This document shows positions 1 to 8,363 of a stretch of 13,017 nucleotides of DNA, piece by piece; position 1 is the stretch's first letter, and every line of letters begins with the position of its first letter. This stretch comes from an uncultured Bacteroidales bacterium (GTDB lineage: Bacteria; Bacteroidota; Bacteroidia; Bacteroidales; P3): the NCBI GenBank assembly GCA_937906975.1, contig CALCUN010000186.1, positions 1-13,017 of the forward strand. The letters run 5' to 3'. A program made the position numbers and the translations under genes. The notes under the pieces are model-generated. The model had not been told where the DNA came from and did not search any database. It worked only from the letters and a program-made list of their open reading frames with translations.

Positions 1-63
1 AAGTGTTTGACTATGAAGTTGCAGGCCGAGTAAAACAAAACCTAAGGTGATTATTTTTTTCAT
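1..63 (-). CDS. Secreted protein, N-terminal fragment (signal peptide only)
   Basis: An open frame starts at the ATG at 63-61 and runs off the left edge after 21 codons. The visible residues begin MKKIITLGFVLLGLQ and continue LHSQTL. This is a typical signal peptide: two lysines, a hydrophobic core, then a likely cleavage site before Gln (HS|Q), as is common in Bacteroidota. The product is therefore probably exported to the periplasm or outer membrane, but nothing of the mature domain is in view and no function can be given. A full consensus promoter at 114-144 points into it, leaving a 5' leader of about 45 nt, which strongly supports the call despite its shortness. There is no Shine-Dalgarno sequence, as for most genes here. 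Confidence 0.75.
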   Translation of the reverse strand, partial: MKKIITLGFVLLGLQLHSQTL

Positions 64-113
64 AAGAATTATAAATTTTTTTTAGGTAAAAATGTATTCA
101 ATACACAATAGTG

Positions 114-144
114 CAAATTTATATAAAAATATTAAATTTACAAA
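114..144 (-). promoter_or_regulatory. Bacteroidota-type promoter for the secreted protein at the left edge
   Basis: On the minus strand there is a -33 box TTTG (144-141), a 19-nt spacer, and a -7 box TAAATTTG (121-114). This matches the Bacteroidota sigma-ABfr consensus TTTG-N19-21-TAnnTTTG exactly. Transcription would begin around 105-108. Confidence 0.7.
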
Positions 145-156
145 CCTTAAAAAAAG

Positions 157-239
157 GAAATTATTTCTTTGCTTTAGAAAATTATTTCTTTGCTTTAGAA
201 AATTATTTCTTTGCTTTTTCAAATTTTTTCTTTGCTTTT
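157..239. repeat. 21-bp tandem repeat, about four copies
   Basis: The core CTTTGCTTT recurs exactly every 21 bp, at 167, 188, 209 and 230. The first three units share AAATTATTTCTTTGCTTTAG-like sequence almost perfectly; the fourth is degenerate. The array lies directly upstream of the promoter at 114-144 and downstream of the terminator at 266-293. An open frame through it only translates the repeat, so it is not a gene. It may be an A/T-rich upstream element or a slippage-prone spacer. Confidence 0.75.
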
Positions 240-252
240 TTCGAATTTTTCT

Positions 253-293
253 TAGGAAAAAAATAAAGGGTGAAAGAATTTACTTTCACCCTT
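253..293 (-). terminator. Rho-independent terminator of the T9SS protein gene
   Basis: There is a perfect 11-bp stem, AAGGGTGAAAG (266-276) with CTTTCACCCTT (283-293), and a 6-nt loop. On the minus strand it is followed by TATTTTTTT. It sits 22 nt after the stop codon of the gene at 316-1530. Confidence 0.85.
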
Positions 294-315
294 CGTTTTA
301 TTGTGTTTTAAAATA

Positions 316-1530
316 TTATCTTACAACTACTTTTGAAGTATAAACAGATGTGTTATTCATAACTTTTACAAGGTAGCAACCCTCTTGCAAAGATGAAACA
401 TTGATTACTTTTGAGTTTGTAACTTCATCTTGCATCATAACACGACCTGCCATGTCTATGATTTCCATTTGATGAACTCCTTCGCCTAAACCTGATAGAA
501 TGATTATATCATCAGTTGGGTTAGGAGCGATTGTCAAAGGAAATTCTTTTACATCTGCCAATCCAACTGCGTCAATATCTACATAATTGTATTCATAATC
601 ACATACATATTGTAAAGTGAAGTTTGCATCTAATGCCCAATATTCTTCAAGTCTGTATGTGTTTTTATTTGTGTAGGTTTCAGGACGAGTCATTTCAGGA
701 GTCCAAGGCATAAGTGTTTCTTCCAAAAGGCGATTATCAAAAGTGAAAATAGAACGTTCCGTTTCGTTTTCATTAGCATCGTATGCGTGTATTTCGGTGC
801 AATTACCATTTTCATCGTATGTGTAAGTTCTTGTGCCATAAACGCTCCAAGCAAATCCATCAAAAGTGTTGTATGTAATAAGACTTAATTTTCCTTCATT
901 ATATGAATAATCTATGCGTTCATTAGCAGTAAATGTTGAATTAGAAGAAAAAGGATCGTCAGCATAACTCCATGTTTCAGTAGTTAAAAGACCATTTGCA
1001 TATTCATATTCTACCATTTGCAAAAGCATATCACCCATTGTTAAATCGGTGCTTATTAATTGACCTTGCGGATTGTAGAAATATTCATACAAACCACCTA
1101 ATTCAAATTCTCCACCAAAGTTATTGTAATTTGCTCGTGATGCAATTAAGCCTTGATTATTGTATGTGTATTCCAAATAATAAACATTTACCCAAGTGTT
1201 ACCCATTAATTGATAGCCATCAAGACGCACCATTTGATTTTGTTCGTTGTAACGAATAGAATCTATCAATTCATATTCAGCAGGAACAATTTCGTGAACT
1301 GCAACTAAACGACGATAAGCATCATAATGATATTCACAAGTTATGTAAAGGTCATCAGTATTGTAAGAAGACAAAGCATAATTGTAATCACCACTTAAAG
1401 CCATTTTTTCAGCAGGACGGAAATTAATTGTTTTTTTATCATCGCCTCTTTGCGAATGTCTTTGAAACCCTTGTGCAGACACAGAAACCACCACTGCACA
1501 ACAAATCATAAATAATAAAATCTTTTTCAT
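316..1530 (-). CDS. T9SS-sorted secreted protein with YD-like repeats
   Basis: A 404-residue exported protein. The start at 1530 (MKKILLFMICC...) is chosen because it opens a clean signal peptide cut before Gln20 (VSA|Q). The frame is open further upstream to 1647, but that stretch would overlap the helicase gene and bury the signal peptide. Residues about 60-270 contain roughly six short Tyr-rich units, such as YEYTYNNQG, YEYFYNPQG, YSYNEG and YTYDENGN, which resemble the YD/RHS-like repeats common in Bacteroidota surface proteins. Residues about 331-404 form a type A T9SS sorting domain: APNPTDD, then IIDMAGRV, then the terminal LVKVMNNTSVYTSKVVVR strands. The protein should cross the outer membrane by T9SS and be attached or released with loss of this tail. 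Its substrate or role is unknown. It has its own -7 box and a strong terminator, so it is probably monocistronic. Confidence 0.9.
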   Translation of the reverse strand: MKKILLFMICCAVVVSVSAQGFQRHSQRGDDKKTINFRPAEKMALSGDYNYALSSYNTDDLYITCEYHYDAYRRLVAVHEIVPAEYELIDSIRYNEQNQMVRLDGYQLMGNTWVNVYYLEYTYNNQGLIASRANYNNFGGEFELGGLYEYFYNPQGQLISTDLTMGDMLLQMVEYEYANGLLTTETWSYADDPFSSNSTFTANERIDYSYNEGKLSLITYNTFDGFAWSVYGTRTYTYDENGNCTEIHAYDANENETERSIFTFDNRLLEETLMPWTPEMTRPETYTNKNTYRLEEYWALDANFTLQYVCDYEYNYVDIDAVGLADVKEFPLTIAPNPTDDIIILSGLGEGVHQMEIIDMAGRVMMQDEVTNSKVINVSSLQEGCYLVKVMNNTSVYTSKVVVR

Positions 1531-1558
1531 ATTACTTTTTATTTTAAGTTTATAAATG

Positions 1559-1566
1559 CAAAGGTA
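1559..1566 (-). promoter_or_regulatory. -7 promoter box of the T9SS protein gene
   Basis: The minus strand reads TACCTTTG, a perfect TAnnTTTG box, about 29 nt upstream of the ATG at 1530. No clear TTTG is seen 19-21 nt further upstream. The missing half would fall inside the last codons of the helicase gene. The box lies in the 56-nt gap between the two genes. Confidence 0.5.
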
Positions 1567-1586
1567 GGAAAAGTTTTTTAAAACTA

Positions 1587-4500
1587 TTATATTTTGGATA
1601 AGTGTGTTATGATTATTGCAAGGAGATCCTGTCCATAAAACTCCCAATACTTTTCTCCAAATCCATAAATGTCCATTATTTCTTCATGGCTTGTTGGTCT
1701 GTTGGTTGCTAATTGTACAAGAATTTGATTTGTAAGAATAGGGGCATTTTCTTTTTTGTAGTTATTCTTGTATTTATATAGTTTATCAAATAAAGACAAA
1801 TCTGTAAGTAAATTATCAAATGAATCAACAGCAATTTTTACTACTTGATCATTCAAATATATGTCTTTGTATTTTATTGCATTTATTGTTTGAGGCTTTC
1901 GTTCTCTTATTTGTTTTTCTTCTATTATTTTAGGAGGTAAATCTTTTATGTTTTCTTCCTTGTAGTAGGATTGTTTTTCTATTGATTCATCATTTACTCC
2001 AAATTTATTATTAAGCCAAAACTTGTAATGTGTTTTATTTAATGAACGATTACAACCTGAATTGTCTTTTTTGTAATTGGTACAACCTAAGAAAAAGTCA
2101 TTGTTATTTTGTTTTACTATTAAATATCCGTCTTTGCACCAATCACATTTATGAATCGACATTTCTTTTTCTCGTTTATCATTTGTCATAAATCCGCAAA
2201 TTTCTTGGTCGTTTGTGCATATCCAAAGTTTTAATCCATAGTTTTTATTCCATTTTAGTTGCATTGGATAACCACATTTAGGACATTTGTTTTTTACATC
2301 GGTGTTTTCTTTTGCATTTGCGGATAATTCTCCTGTGAGTGTAAGATTTGGATAGTTATGTGGTTCGTTTAGTAATTCTTTTATAAATTCTGATGGTCTG
2401 TTTTTAGGTGTTATTATAAAGACTCTATTTTTTGTTCTTGTTAGTGCTACATAAAATAGTCTTCTTTCTTCGGCATAATTGTATGAGTCATCGTATGATA
2501 CTACAAGTTTTAAGATTGGGTCATCTTCTACCTTGGAAGGAAATCCGTATGTATTGTCTTTTGCATTTATTATTATGACATTTTCTGCACTTAAGCCTTT
2601 TGAACTATGTGCTGTCATAAAACTTAGTTTTACTTTTGAACCATATTTGCTTGAAAATACGTTTCCGCTTTTTTCATCATAGCTAAATTGATTTGATTTA
2701 CACATATTTCTTGCGTCAAAGCCATATCTTCCAATAAATAGGATAGAGGGTATTTGTGATTTCTTTTCTATGGAGTTGAATTTTATGATTTGACCTATTA
2801 TTTCGTTTAAAGCAAATCCTATGTTGTAAAATACTCCTCCTTTTTCTGTTGGTTTATTCAATGAATAACTATCATCATAGGTGTGAATAAAGACAGGATT
2901 GTTGATTCTTTTAGGGGAGATTAAAGCTTTCTTTATTTGGTTGGAGTTTTTTTGGATAAAGTTACCTGCAATGTTTATAATCTCTTGTGCATTGCGATAG
3001 GTGTGTGTTATTTTTAGTTCACAACCATAGCCAACTACATTGCAAAATTGTGTAAATAAAGGAAGGACAGAGCCACTAAAAGCATAAATTGATTGCCAAT
3101 CGTCTCCAACTGCCATTATTTTTGCATTGCATAATTGTGATATTTCTTTTATTAGATTATATCTTTGTCTTGATATGTCTTGATATTCATCTACTATTAT
3201 ATATTTAAAATCTATTTTTTCTTTTGAGAGTTGTTTGTTTTTGATTATTAGAGCCGAGTTATTTATCATATCTTGAAAATCAATATAATTAAACTCTTTT
3301 AATGTTTTTTGGTATTCAAGAAAACATACCTCACATATTTCTAAAAATAATTGTGTTCTTGGATTTTTTACTGTTTGTTTAAATTCACTGAATTTTTGAT
3401 AATTGTATCCTTGTGTTTTGAAATTGCCAATGAAACTACAAATAAAGAGGGTTAATTTTGTGATATACTTGCTTTCTTGTTTGTCTATGAGTTGTTTATA
3501 AATCTCTTCGGAGTTTCTTTTATTTAGAGTATAACCTCTTTTTACTAATTCTTCTTCGAGATGAGAAAGTAGTGAGCGTTTGTCTTTGTATTTTGAGAAT
3601 GTGTATATTAAATCTGTCTTGTGTTGTCTATGTAGGAGTATTTTTTTATTAACAATACTCTTGTATTTATCTAATTCTTCTTGGGAGTATCTATTGTTTT
3701 TTCCATCTTCCGTAATGCCAAAATGTTCAATATATGAGGTTTTATCTCCTTGTTTTATAATGAAATCTGGTGTATAAGGTTTGTTTGAATCTAATATGCG
3801 ATATTGATAAATTGGTTCATACTCATATTCAATTTGGTTAAGGTATAGAAAGTTTGCAATCATAACCTCATCAATTGAACGTAAAGTTTCATTTCTTAGG
3901 GTTTCTTTTTTGTTTGTTTTTCTATCAATTATTTCTTTTGCATATTCGTTAAGATTACTTTTTAGAGAAGAAAAGTCGCTATTAGCTATGAATTTAAAAT
4001 ATTCATTTATGTTCTTATCCTCGTAAGGTGCAGAAATATATGATGCAAAGAATAGAATTAGTTTATCAACTAATACATGGTCTTTTAGAATGTTTGTTTT
4101 AAGATAGTTGTTTATGATATTGTAAAGAAAACCTCCATCTACAACCTTTTTTTGTTCTGTTTCGCTTTGGCGTAATATGGAATAGCCAATAGAATGAAAC
4201 GTACTTATTGTGGCAGGTATTTTTAATTTGTGATTTATTCTTTCTTTTAATTCTTCCACTGCTTTGTTTGTGAAAGAGATTACTAAGATTTGAGAGGGGT
4301 TAATCTTTTGTTTTTCTGTCAAATACTTTACTTTGGCTGCAATTGTTGTTGTTTTGCCCGCACCAGCTCCTGCAATTACAAGAGTGTGGTCTTCATCTGT
4401 TAAAATAACTCGCCTTTGTTCCTTATCAAGCATAATGGAAGAATCGCAATCTTTTAGGATTGTATCAAGATATGCTTGTTCTGATTTTAAATGTCTTTGA

Positions 4501-4847
4501 ATAAAATCTTCATTATGGGCTTTTATTGTGGGAGATTCTAATTTTAGATTTTGAATTTCTTTATATAAGGAAGTAAAGCGGTTGATTTGCTTAATATTTA
4601 TTTTGTATTTTTTAGAAAAGTCATTTAGTAAGCCATTATTGTAAATGGGTAGTAAAGAATTGTAAAGTTCTTCGTATTCGGTAATTAGATTTTTATAATC
4701 GCTTCTTGCAATAAAACAATCTTTTTTAAGTAATTCATCTATTTTATTGTTGAAGACTAAAATATCAGAGTATAATTTATGGGTAAACTTGTTAGAAGAA
4801 ACTATTATCTCTTCTTTTTTGCGTTTTAAAAAGTCAAATATCCCCAT
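1587..4847 (-). CDS. UvrD/Rep-type SF1 helicase with nuclease-like insert, two zinc ribbons and HRDC-like tail
   Basis: A 1086-residue ATP-dependent DNA translocase, expected to act in the cytoplasm on DNA repair or recombination intermediates. SF1A motifs appear in order: Q motif (LDKEQRRVIL, 140-149), Walker A GAGAGKTT (160-167), Ia (about 187-200), Walker B IIVDEYQD (550-557), III GDDWQSIYAFSG (581-592), IV THTYRN (614-619), V TAHSSKGL (745-752) and VI YVALTRTKNR (799-808). Inserted at about 320-380 is a PD-(D/E)XK-like pattern: E327, PDF with D361, and IEHFG with E374. The usual lysine two residues after the Glu is Phe, so cutting activity is doubtful. Two topoisomerase-type zinc ribbons follow (C855/C858/C877/C884 and C901/C904/C922/C932), then an HRDC-like region (about 1020-1083). 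It resembles helicase IV-like proteins more than UvrD or PcrA, which are shorter and lack these additions. All motifs are intact. A defence role cannot be excluded, but nothing next to it suggests one. Confidence 0.9.
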   Translation of the reverse strand: MGIFDFLKRKKEEIIVSSNKFTHKLYSDILVFNNKIDELLKKDCFIARSDYKNLITEYEELYNSLLPIYNNGLLNDFSKKYKINIKQINRFTSLYKEIQNLKLESPTIKAHNEDFIQRHLKSEQAYLDTILKDCDSSIMLDKEQRRVILTDEDHTLVIAGAGAGKTTTIAAKVKYLTEKQKINPSQILVISFTNKAVEELKERINHKLKIPATISTFHSIGYSILRQSETEQKKVVDGGFLYNIINNYLKTNILKDHVLVDKLILFFASYISAPYEDKNINEYFKFIANSDFSSLKSNLNEYAKEIIDRKTNKKETLRNETLRSIDEVMIANFLYLNQIEYEYEPIYQYRILDSNKPYTPDFIIKQGDKTSYIEHFGITEDGKNNRYSQEELDKYKSIVNKKILLHRQHKTDLIYTFSKYKDKRSLLSHLEEELVKRGYTLNKRNSEEIYKQLIDKQESKYITKLTLFICSFIGNFKTQGYNYQKFSEFKQTVKNPRTQLFLEICEVCFLEYQKTLKEFNYIDFQDMINNSALIIKNKQLSKEKIDFKYIIVDEYQDISRQRYNLIKEISQLCNAKIMAVGDDWQSIYAFSGSVLPLFTQFCNVVGYGCELKITHTYRNAQEIINIAGNFIQKNSNQIKKALISPKRINNPVFIHTYDDSYSLNKPTEKGGVFYNIGFALNEIIGQIIKFNSIEKKSQIPSILFIGRYGFDARNMCKSNQFSYDEKSGNVFSSKYGSKVKLSFMTAHSSKGLSAENVIIINAKDNTYGFPSKVEDDPILKLVVSYDDSYNYAEERRLFYVALTRTKNRVFIITPKNRPSEFIKELLNEPHNYPNLTLTGELSANAKENTDVKNKCPKCGYPMQLKWNKNYGLKLWICTNDQEICGFMTNDKREKEMSIHKCDWCKDGYLIVKQNNNDFFLGCTNYKKDNSGCNRSLNKTHYKFWLNNKFGVNDESIEKQSYYKEENIKDLPPKIIEEKQIRERKPQTINAIKYKDIYLNDQVVKIAVDSFDNLLTDLSLFDKLYKYKNNYKKENAPILTNQILVQLATNRPTSHEEIMDIYGFGEKYWEFYGQDLLAIIITHLSKI

Positions 4848-4867
4848 AACATATTGCTTTTTGTAAA

Positions 4868-4897
4868 AAATCGGGAGTTAATTAAAACTCCCGATTT
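4868..4897 (-). terminator. Hairpin after gcvP, possible leaky terminator within the helicase leader
   Basis: There is a perfect 12-bp stem, AAATCGGGAGTT (4868-4879) with AACTCCCGATTT (4886-4897), and a 6-nt loop. On the minus strand only three T follow the stem before ACAAAA, so termination may be partial. On the plus strand TTTTTT follows 3 nt later. It lies 31 nt past the gcvP stop and only 20 nt before the helicase ATG. Confidence 0.8.
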
Positions 4898-4928
4898 AAG
4901 TTTTTTATGCTTGTTTTTTTCTTTTTGC

Positions 4929-7763
4929 TTATTCAGCCCAAGATACTACAAGGTTTCTATCGCCGTATGCGTCATCTACTCTTGAAGAACATGGCCAGTA
5001 TTTGTCATCGTGTTCAAGAGGGAAGGCTGCCATTTGACGAGTGTATGGTCTATCCCATGTATCTGCACAAACTACTTGCATTGTGTGAGGTGCGTTCATG
5101 ATGATATTGTTTTGTTTGTCTGCTTTTCCTTCTTCTATGTCGCGAATTTCTTGACGGATTTGGATTAAAGCATCGCACAATCTATCCATTTCTGACAATG
5201 GTTCTGATTCTGTTGGTTCTATCATCAATGTTCCGTGAACAGGGAATGCAACTGTTGGTGCGTGGAAGCCGTAGTCCATTAAACGTTTTGCTATATCTCC
5301 GCATTGTACTCCTGAACTTAATGAGAATTGGTTGCAATCCATGATAAATTCGTGAGCACACATTCCGTGAGTTCCTGTGTAAAGGATATTGTAAGCAGTT
5401 GCTATTCTTGTTCTCATGTAGTTTGCGTTCAAGATAGCGTATTTTGTTGCTTGTGCAAGTCCTTCTCCACCGCACATTTTCAAGTATCCGTAAGTGATAG
5501 GTAATAATCCTGCACTTCCGAATGGTGAAGCAGCAACTGGTGAGCCTTTTGTAGAACCTGTTGATATTGTTCCGTGAGTTGGAAGGTAATCAGCAAGAGC
5601 TGCTGTACAACCAATTGGTCCAACTCCTGGGCCACCACCACCGTGAGGCATTGCAAATGATTTGTGTAAGTTTAAGTGGCAAACGTCAGCTCCCATAAAG
5701 CCTGGTGATGTTAAGCCTATTTGAGCGTTCATGTTTGCTCCGTCCATATAAACCAATCCACCGTTTTCGTGAATGATGTTTATAATATCTATAATTCCTT
5801 CTTCAAACACACCGTGAGTAGAAGGGTAAGTAACCATTAAGCAAGAAAGGTTTTCTTTATTTGCTTCTGCTTTTTCTTTCAAGTCAGCAATATCGATTTC
5901 TCCCTCAGCAGTTGTTTTGATTACTATGATATTCATTCCTGCCATTGCAGCAGAAGCTGGGTTTGTTCCGTGAGCAGAAGCAGGGATTAAACAAACTGTT
6001 CTGTTTGCTTGTCCGTTTGCGATTTGGAAATTACGTATTGTCATCAATCCTGCGTATTCTCCTGCTGCTCCTGAGTTAGGTTGAAGACTTACTTTCGCAA
6101 ATCCTGTGATTTTAGAAAGGATTCTATCCATATCTTCAACAAGTTCATAATAACCCTCTGCTTGATTTCTTGGAACAAATGGGTGAACGTTTGCAAATTC
6201 TGACCAAGTGAATGGTATCATTTCCATTGCAGCGTTTAGTTTCATTGTACAAGAACCAAGTGGTATCATAGCTCTATTCAATGACAAGTCTTTTACTTCC
6301 ATTTTCTTTAAGTATCTCATCATTTCTGTTTCTGAATGATAAGAAGAGAATACTTTTTGAGTTAAGAAAGCTGATTGTCTTTGTAATTTAGCAGGGATTG
6401 AATTAGGAGCTTGACAACAAGCAAAGCCCGTAAATTCTTTTCCAGCAGCTTGTGCTAACACTATTAAAACTCTTTCTACACCTTGGCAAGAAGTAGTTTC
6501 GTCAGTAGAAATACCTATTGTTTTGTTGTCAATCAATAAGAAGTTGATTTTGTTTTCAACCGCAACTTGACAAACCTTTTCAGCATCAACAGGACATGCT
6601 AAACGAATTGTATCGAAGAATGTTTCGTTTAATTGAGTATATCCGTAAGCTTTTGCATTTTCAGCAATAGTATTTGCTGTTTTGTTTATATCTTGTGCTA
6701 TTTCTCTAATTCCTTCTTGTCCGTGATAAGCCGCATATTGACCTGCCATTATAGCAACAAGAGCTTGAGCAGTACAGATATTAGAAGTAGCTTTTTCACG
6801 TTTGATATGTTGTTCTCTTGTTTGAAGAGCTAAACGGAAAGCCTTATTACCTTGTGCATCTACTGTTTGACCAATGATTCTACCAGGCATTGTTCTTTTG
6901 AAGTTTTCAGTACAAGCAAAGTAAGCAGCAGAAGGACCACCAAAACTCATTGGACAACCAAATCTTTGAGTTGTACCGCAAACGCAATCAGCACCCCATT
7001 CTCCTGGAGGAGTCAATAAAGCCAAACTCATTAAGTCAGCAGCCACTGCAACAAATATTCCTTTTGCTTTTGCATTAGCAGTAAATTCTGCATAATCCAA
7101 TACTTCACCCTTACGATTTGGATATTGAACTATTGCACCAAAGAAAGTTTCATCAAGAACAGTGTCATCACTTCCTACAACAACTTCTATTCCACGAGGA
7201 ACGGCTCTTGTTTTGATAACATCTATTGATTGAGCGAAAAGATTTTCACTAACAAAGAATTTATTAACATTATCTTTTTGTTGTTGGCGGCTTCTTGAAC
7301 CATAGAACATCAACATAGCTTCCGCACAAGCAGTAGCCTCATCAAGTAAAGACGCATTAGCCAAAGGCATTGCTGTCATAGAGCAAATCATTGTTTGGAA
7401 AGTGAAAAGAGTTTCCAAACGGCCTTGAGAGATTTCAGCTTGGTAAGGAGTGTAAGAAGTGTACCAACCTGGATTTTCTAAAATATTTCTTTGTAACACA
7501 GCAGGAACTATTGTATTGTAGTAACCTTGACCAATGTAAGTTTCATACATTTTGTTCTTAGCTGCCATGCCTTTCAACATAGTAAAATACTCATATTCGT
7601 TCATACCTTGAGGAAGGTCCAAAGGTTCTTTAAAACGAATCTTCGCTGGAATTGTCTTGTCAATAAGTTCATCAATGCTACTAACACCGATTACCTTTAA
7701 CATCTTCTCAACCTCTGCTGGTTGAGGACCGTTATGACGATGTGCAAAGTTGTTTGTTATCAT
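4929..7763 (-). CDS. gcvP: Glycine dehydrogenase (decarboxylating), P-protein of the glycine cleavage system
   Basis: Pyridoxal-phosphate enzyme that decarboxylates glycine and passes the aminomethyl group to the lipoyl arm of H-protein (GcvH). It is a 944-residue single-chain P-protein, close to the usual length of about 950, with both homologous halves present. The N-terminus has the family signature RHNGP (about 9-13). The PLP-binding motif HLNLHKSFAMPHGGGGPG puts the Schiff-base lysine at K701. Other conserved blocks are PLGSCTMKLN (501-510), the QPNSGAAGEYAGL stretch (561-573), SAHGTNPASAAM (597-607) and TYPSTHGVFEE (645-655). It is the last gene of a probable operon with fabD and a nitroreductase; the gap to the latter is 21 nt. 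The partner genes gcvT, gcvH and lpd are not in the window, so the system must be completed elsewhere. No riboswitch is visible, and the short gap leaves no room for one. Confidence 0.97.
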   Translation of the reverse strand: MITNNFAHRHNGPQPAEVEKMLKVIGVSSIDELIDKTIPAKIRFKEPLDLPQGMNEYEYFTMLKGMAAKNKMYETYIGQGYYNTIVPAVLQRNILENPGWYTSYTPYQAEISQGRLETLFTFQTMICSMTAMPLANASLLDEATACAEAMLMFYGSRSRQQQKDNVNKFFVSENLFAQSIDVIKTRAVPRGIEVVVGSDDTVLDETFFGAIVQYPNRKGEVLDYAEFTANAKAKGIFVAVAADLMSLALLTPPGEWGADCVCGTTQRFGCPMSFGGPSAAYFACTENFKRTMPGRIIGQTVDAQGNKAFRLALQTREQHIKREKATSNICTAQALVAIMAGQYAAYHGQEGIREIAQDINKTANTIAENAKAYGYTQLNETFFDTIRLACPVDAEKVCQVAVENKINFLLIDNKTIGISTDETTSCQGVERVLIVLAQAAGKEFTGFACCQAPNSIPAKLQRQSAFLTQKVFSSYHSETEMMRYLKKMEVKDLSLNRAMIPLGSCTMKLNAAMEMIPFTWSEFANVHPFVPRNQAEGYYELVEDMDRILSKITGFAKVSLQPNSGAAGEYAGLMTIRNFQIANGQANRTVCLIPASAHGTNPASAAMAGMNIIVIKTTAEGEIDIADLKEKAEANKENLSCLMVTYPSTHGVFEEGIIDIINIIHENGGLVYMDGANMNAQIGLTSPGFMGADVCHLNLHKSFAMPHGGGGPGVGPIGCTAALADYLPTHGTISTGSTKGSPVAASPFGSAGLLPITYGYLKMCGGEGLAQATKYAILNANYMRTRIATAYNILYTGTHGMCAHEFIMDCNQFSLSSGVQCGDIAKRLMDYGFHAPTVAFPVHGTLMIEPTESEPLSEMDRLCDALIQIRQEIRDIEEGKADKQNNIIMNAPHTMQVVCADTWDRPYTRQMAAFPLEHDDKYWPCSSRVDDAYGDRNLVVSWAE

Positions 7764-7784
7764 TTTGCCTAATTTTTATTTTGT

Positions 7785-8348
7785 TTATAATTCTATTTTC
7801 TTTTCATTTCTCATATAAGAATTGAAATGCACAATATCTTTTAAAGGTTTGCGAATCTTTTTCCTTGTAATAGTAGCGGGATAACCCAAAGCAATCACTA
7901 AAGGAATACGTTTATTATCGGGCACATCAATAAGCTTTTTAAGACCCTTTTCATCAAACCAACCAAGTATGCAAGAACCAAGACCTAACTCAGAGGCTTG
8001 CATACACATATTATTAGCCGCAATTCCTATATCTAACAACGGATACTCCTTATCCTTAATCACACAACCAATAGAGGCAGTAAAATTAGCCTTTTCCAAA
8101 ACTATCGCTATCAAACAAGGCACTTGCTTAACAAAACGATTCATTCCCATAGTAGCAATACGCCTTTGAGCTTGTTGAAGGATAGGCTCACTATCAATCA
8201 CCACAAACGACCACGGTTGAGAATTGCAAGCAGAAGGAGAGAGGCGAGCAGCCTCAATGCAAGCAAGCACCTTTTCCTCCTCCACCTTTTTGGAAGAATA
8301 TTTCCTATCGCTTTGCCTTTTAAGTAATAGTTCTTTAAAAGTATCCAT
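7785..8348 (-). CDS. Nitroreductase-family flavoprotein
   Basis: A 187-residue protein of the FMN-dependent NAD(P)H oxidoreductase (nitroreductase) family, usually a cytoplasmic homodimer. Family marks are the N-terminal phosphate-binding RQSDRKY (11-17, usual RRSxRxY), SPSACNSQPW (37-46), the helix and loop DIGIAANNMCMQASELGLGSCILGWF (106-131, the usual GLGSCWIG-type segment), ALGYP (153-157) and a C-terminal RKPLKDIVHFN (166-176). The physiological substrate cannot be read from sequence; nitroaromatics, quinones or flavins are all possible for the family. It lies 15 nt after fabD and 21 nt before gcvP on the same strand, so it is almost certainly transcribed with them. No shared pathway with either is evident. 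Confidence 0.9.
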   Translation of the reverse strand: MDTFKELLLKRQSDRKYSSKKVEEEKVLACIEAARLSPSACNSQPWSFVVIDSEPILQQAQRRIATMGMNRFVKQVPCLIAIVLEKANFTASIGCVIKDKEYPLLDIGIAANNMCMQASELGLGSCILGWFDEKGLKKLIDVPDNKRIPLVIALGYPATITRKKIRKPLKDIVHFNSYMRNEKKIEL

Positions 8349-8363
8349 TTATATAATCAAGAA

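Noticed and set aside
92..343. Open frame on the plus strand rich in KLFLCF repeats
   Set aside because: It only translates the 21-bp tandem repeat and runs through the terminator hairpin and the end of the opposite gene. There is no promoter or ribosome binding site for it.
1531..1647. Longer N-terminus for the T9SS protein
   Set aside because: It would overlap the helicase gene, lie upstream of the -7 box and place 39 residues before an otherwise perfect signal peptide.
5182..5475. Minus-strand frame of 97 codons inside gcvP, and similar frames inside fabD, the helicase and the nitroreductase
   Set aside because: They are out-of-frame readings of clearly identified genes and show no recognisable domain or start signal.
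7764..7784. Glycine riboswitch before gcvP
   Set aside because: Only 21 nt separate it from the upstream gene, with no structured element.
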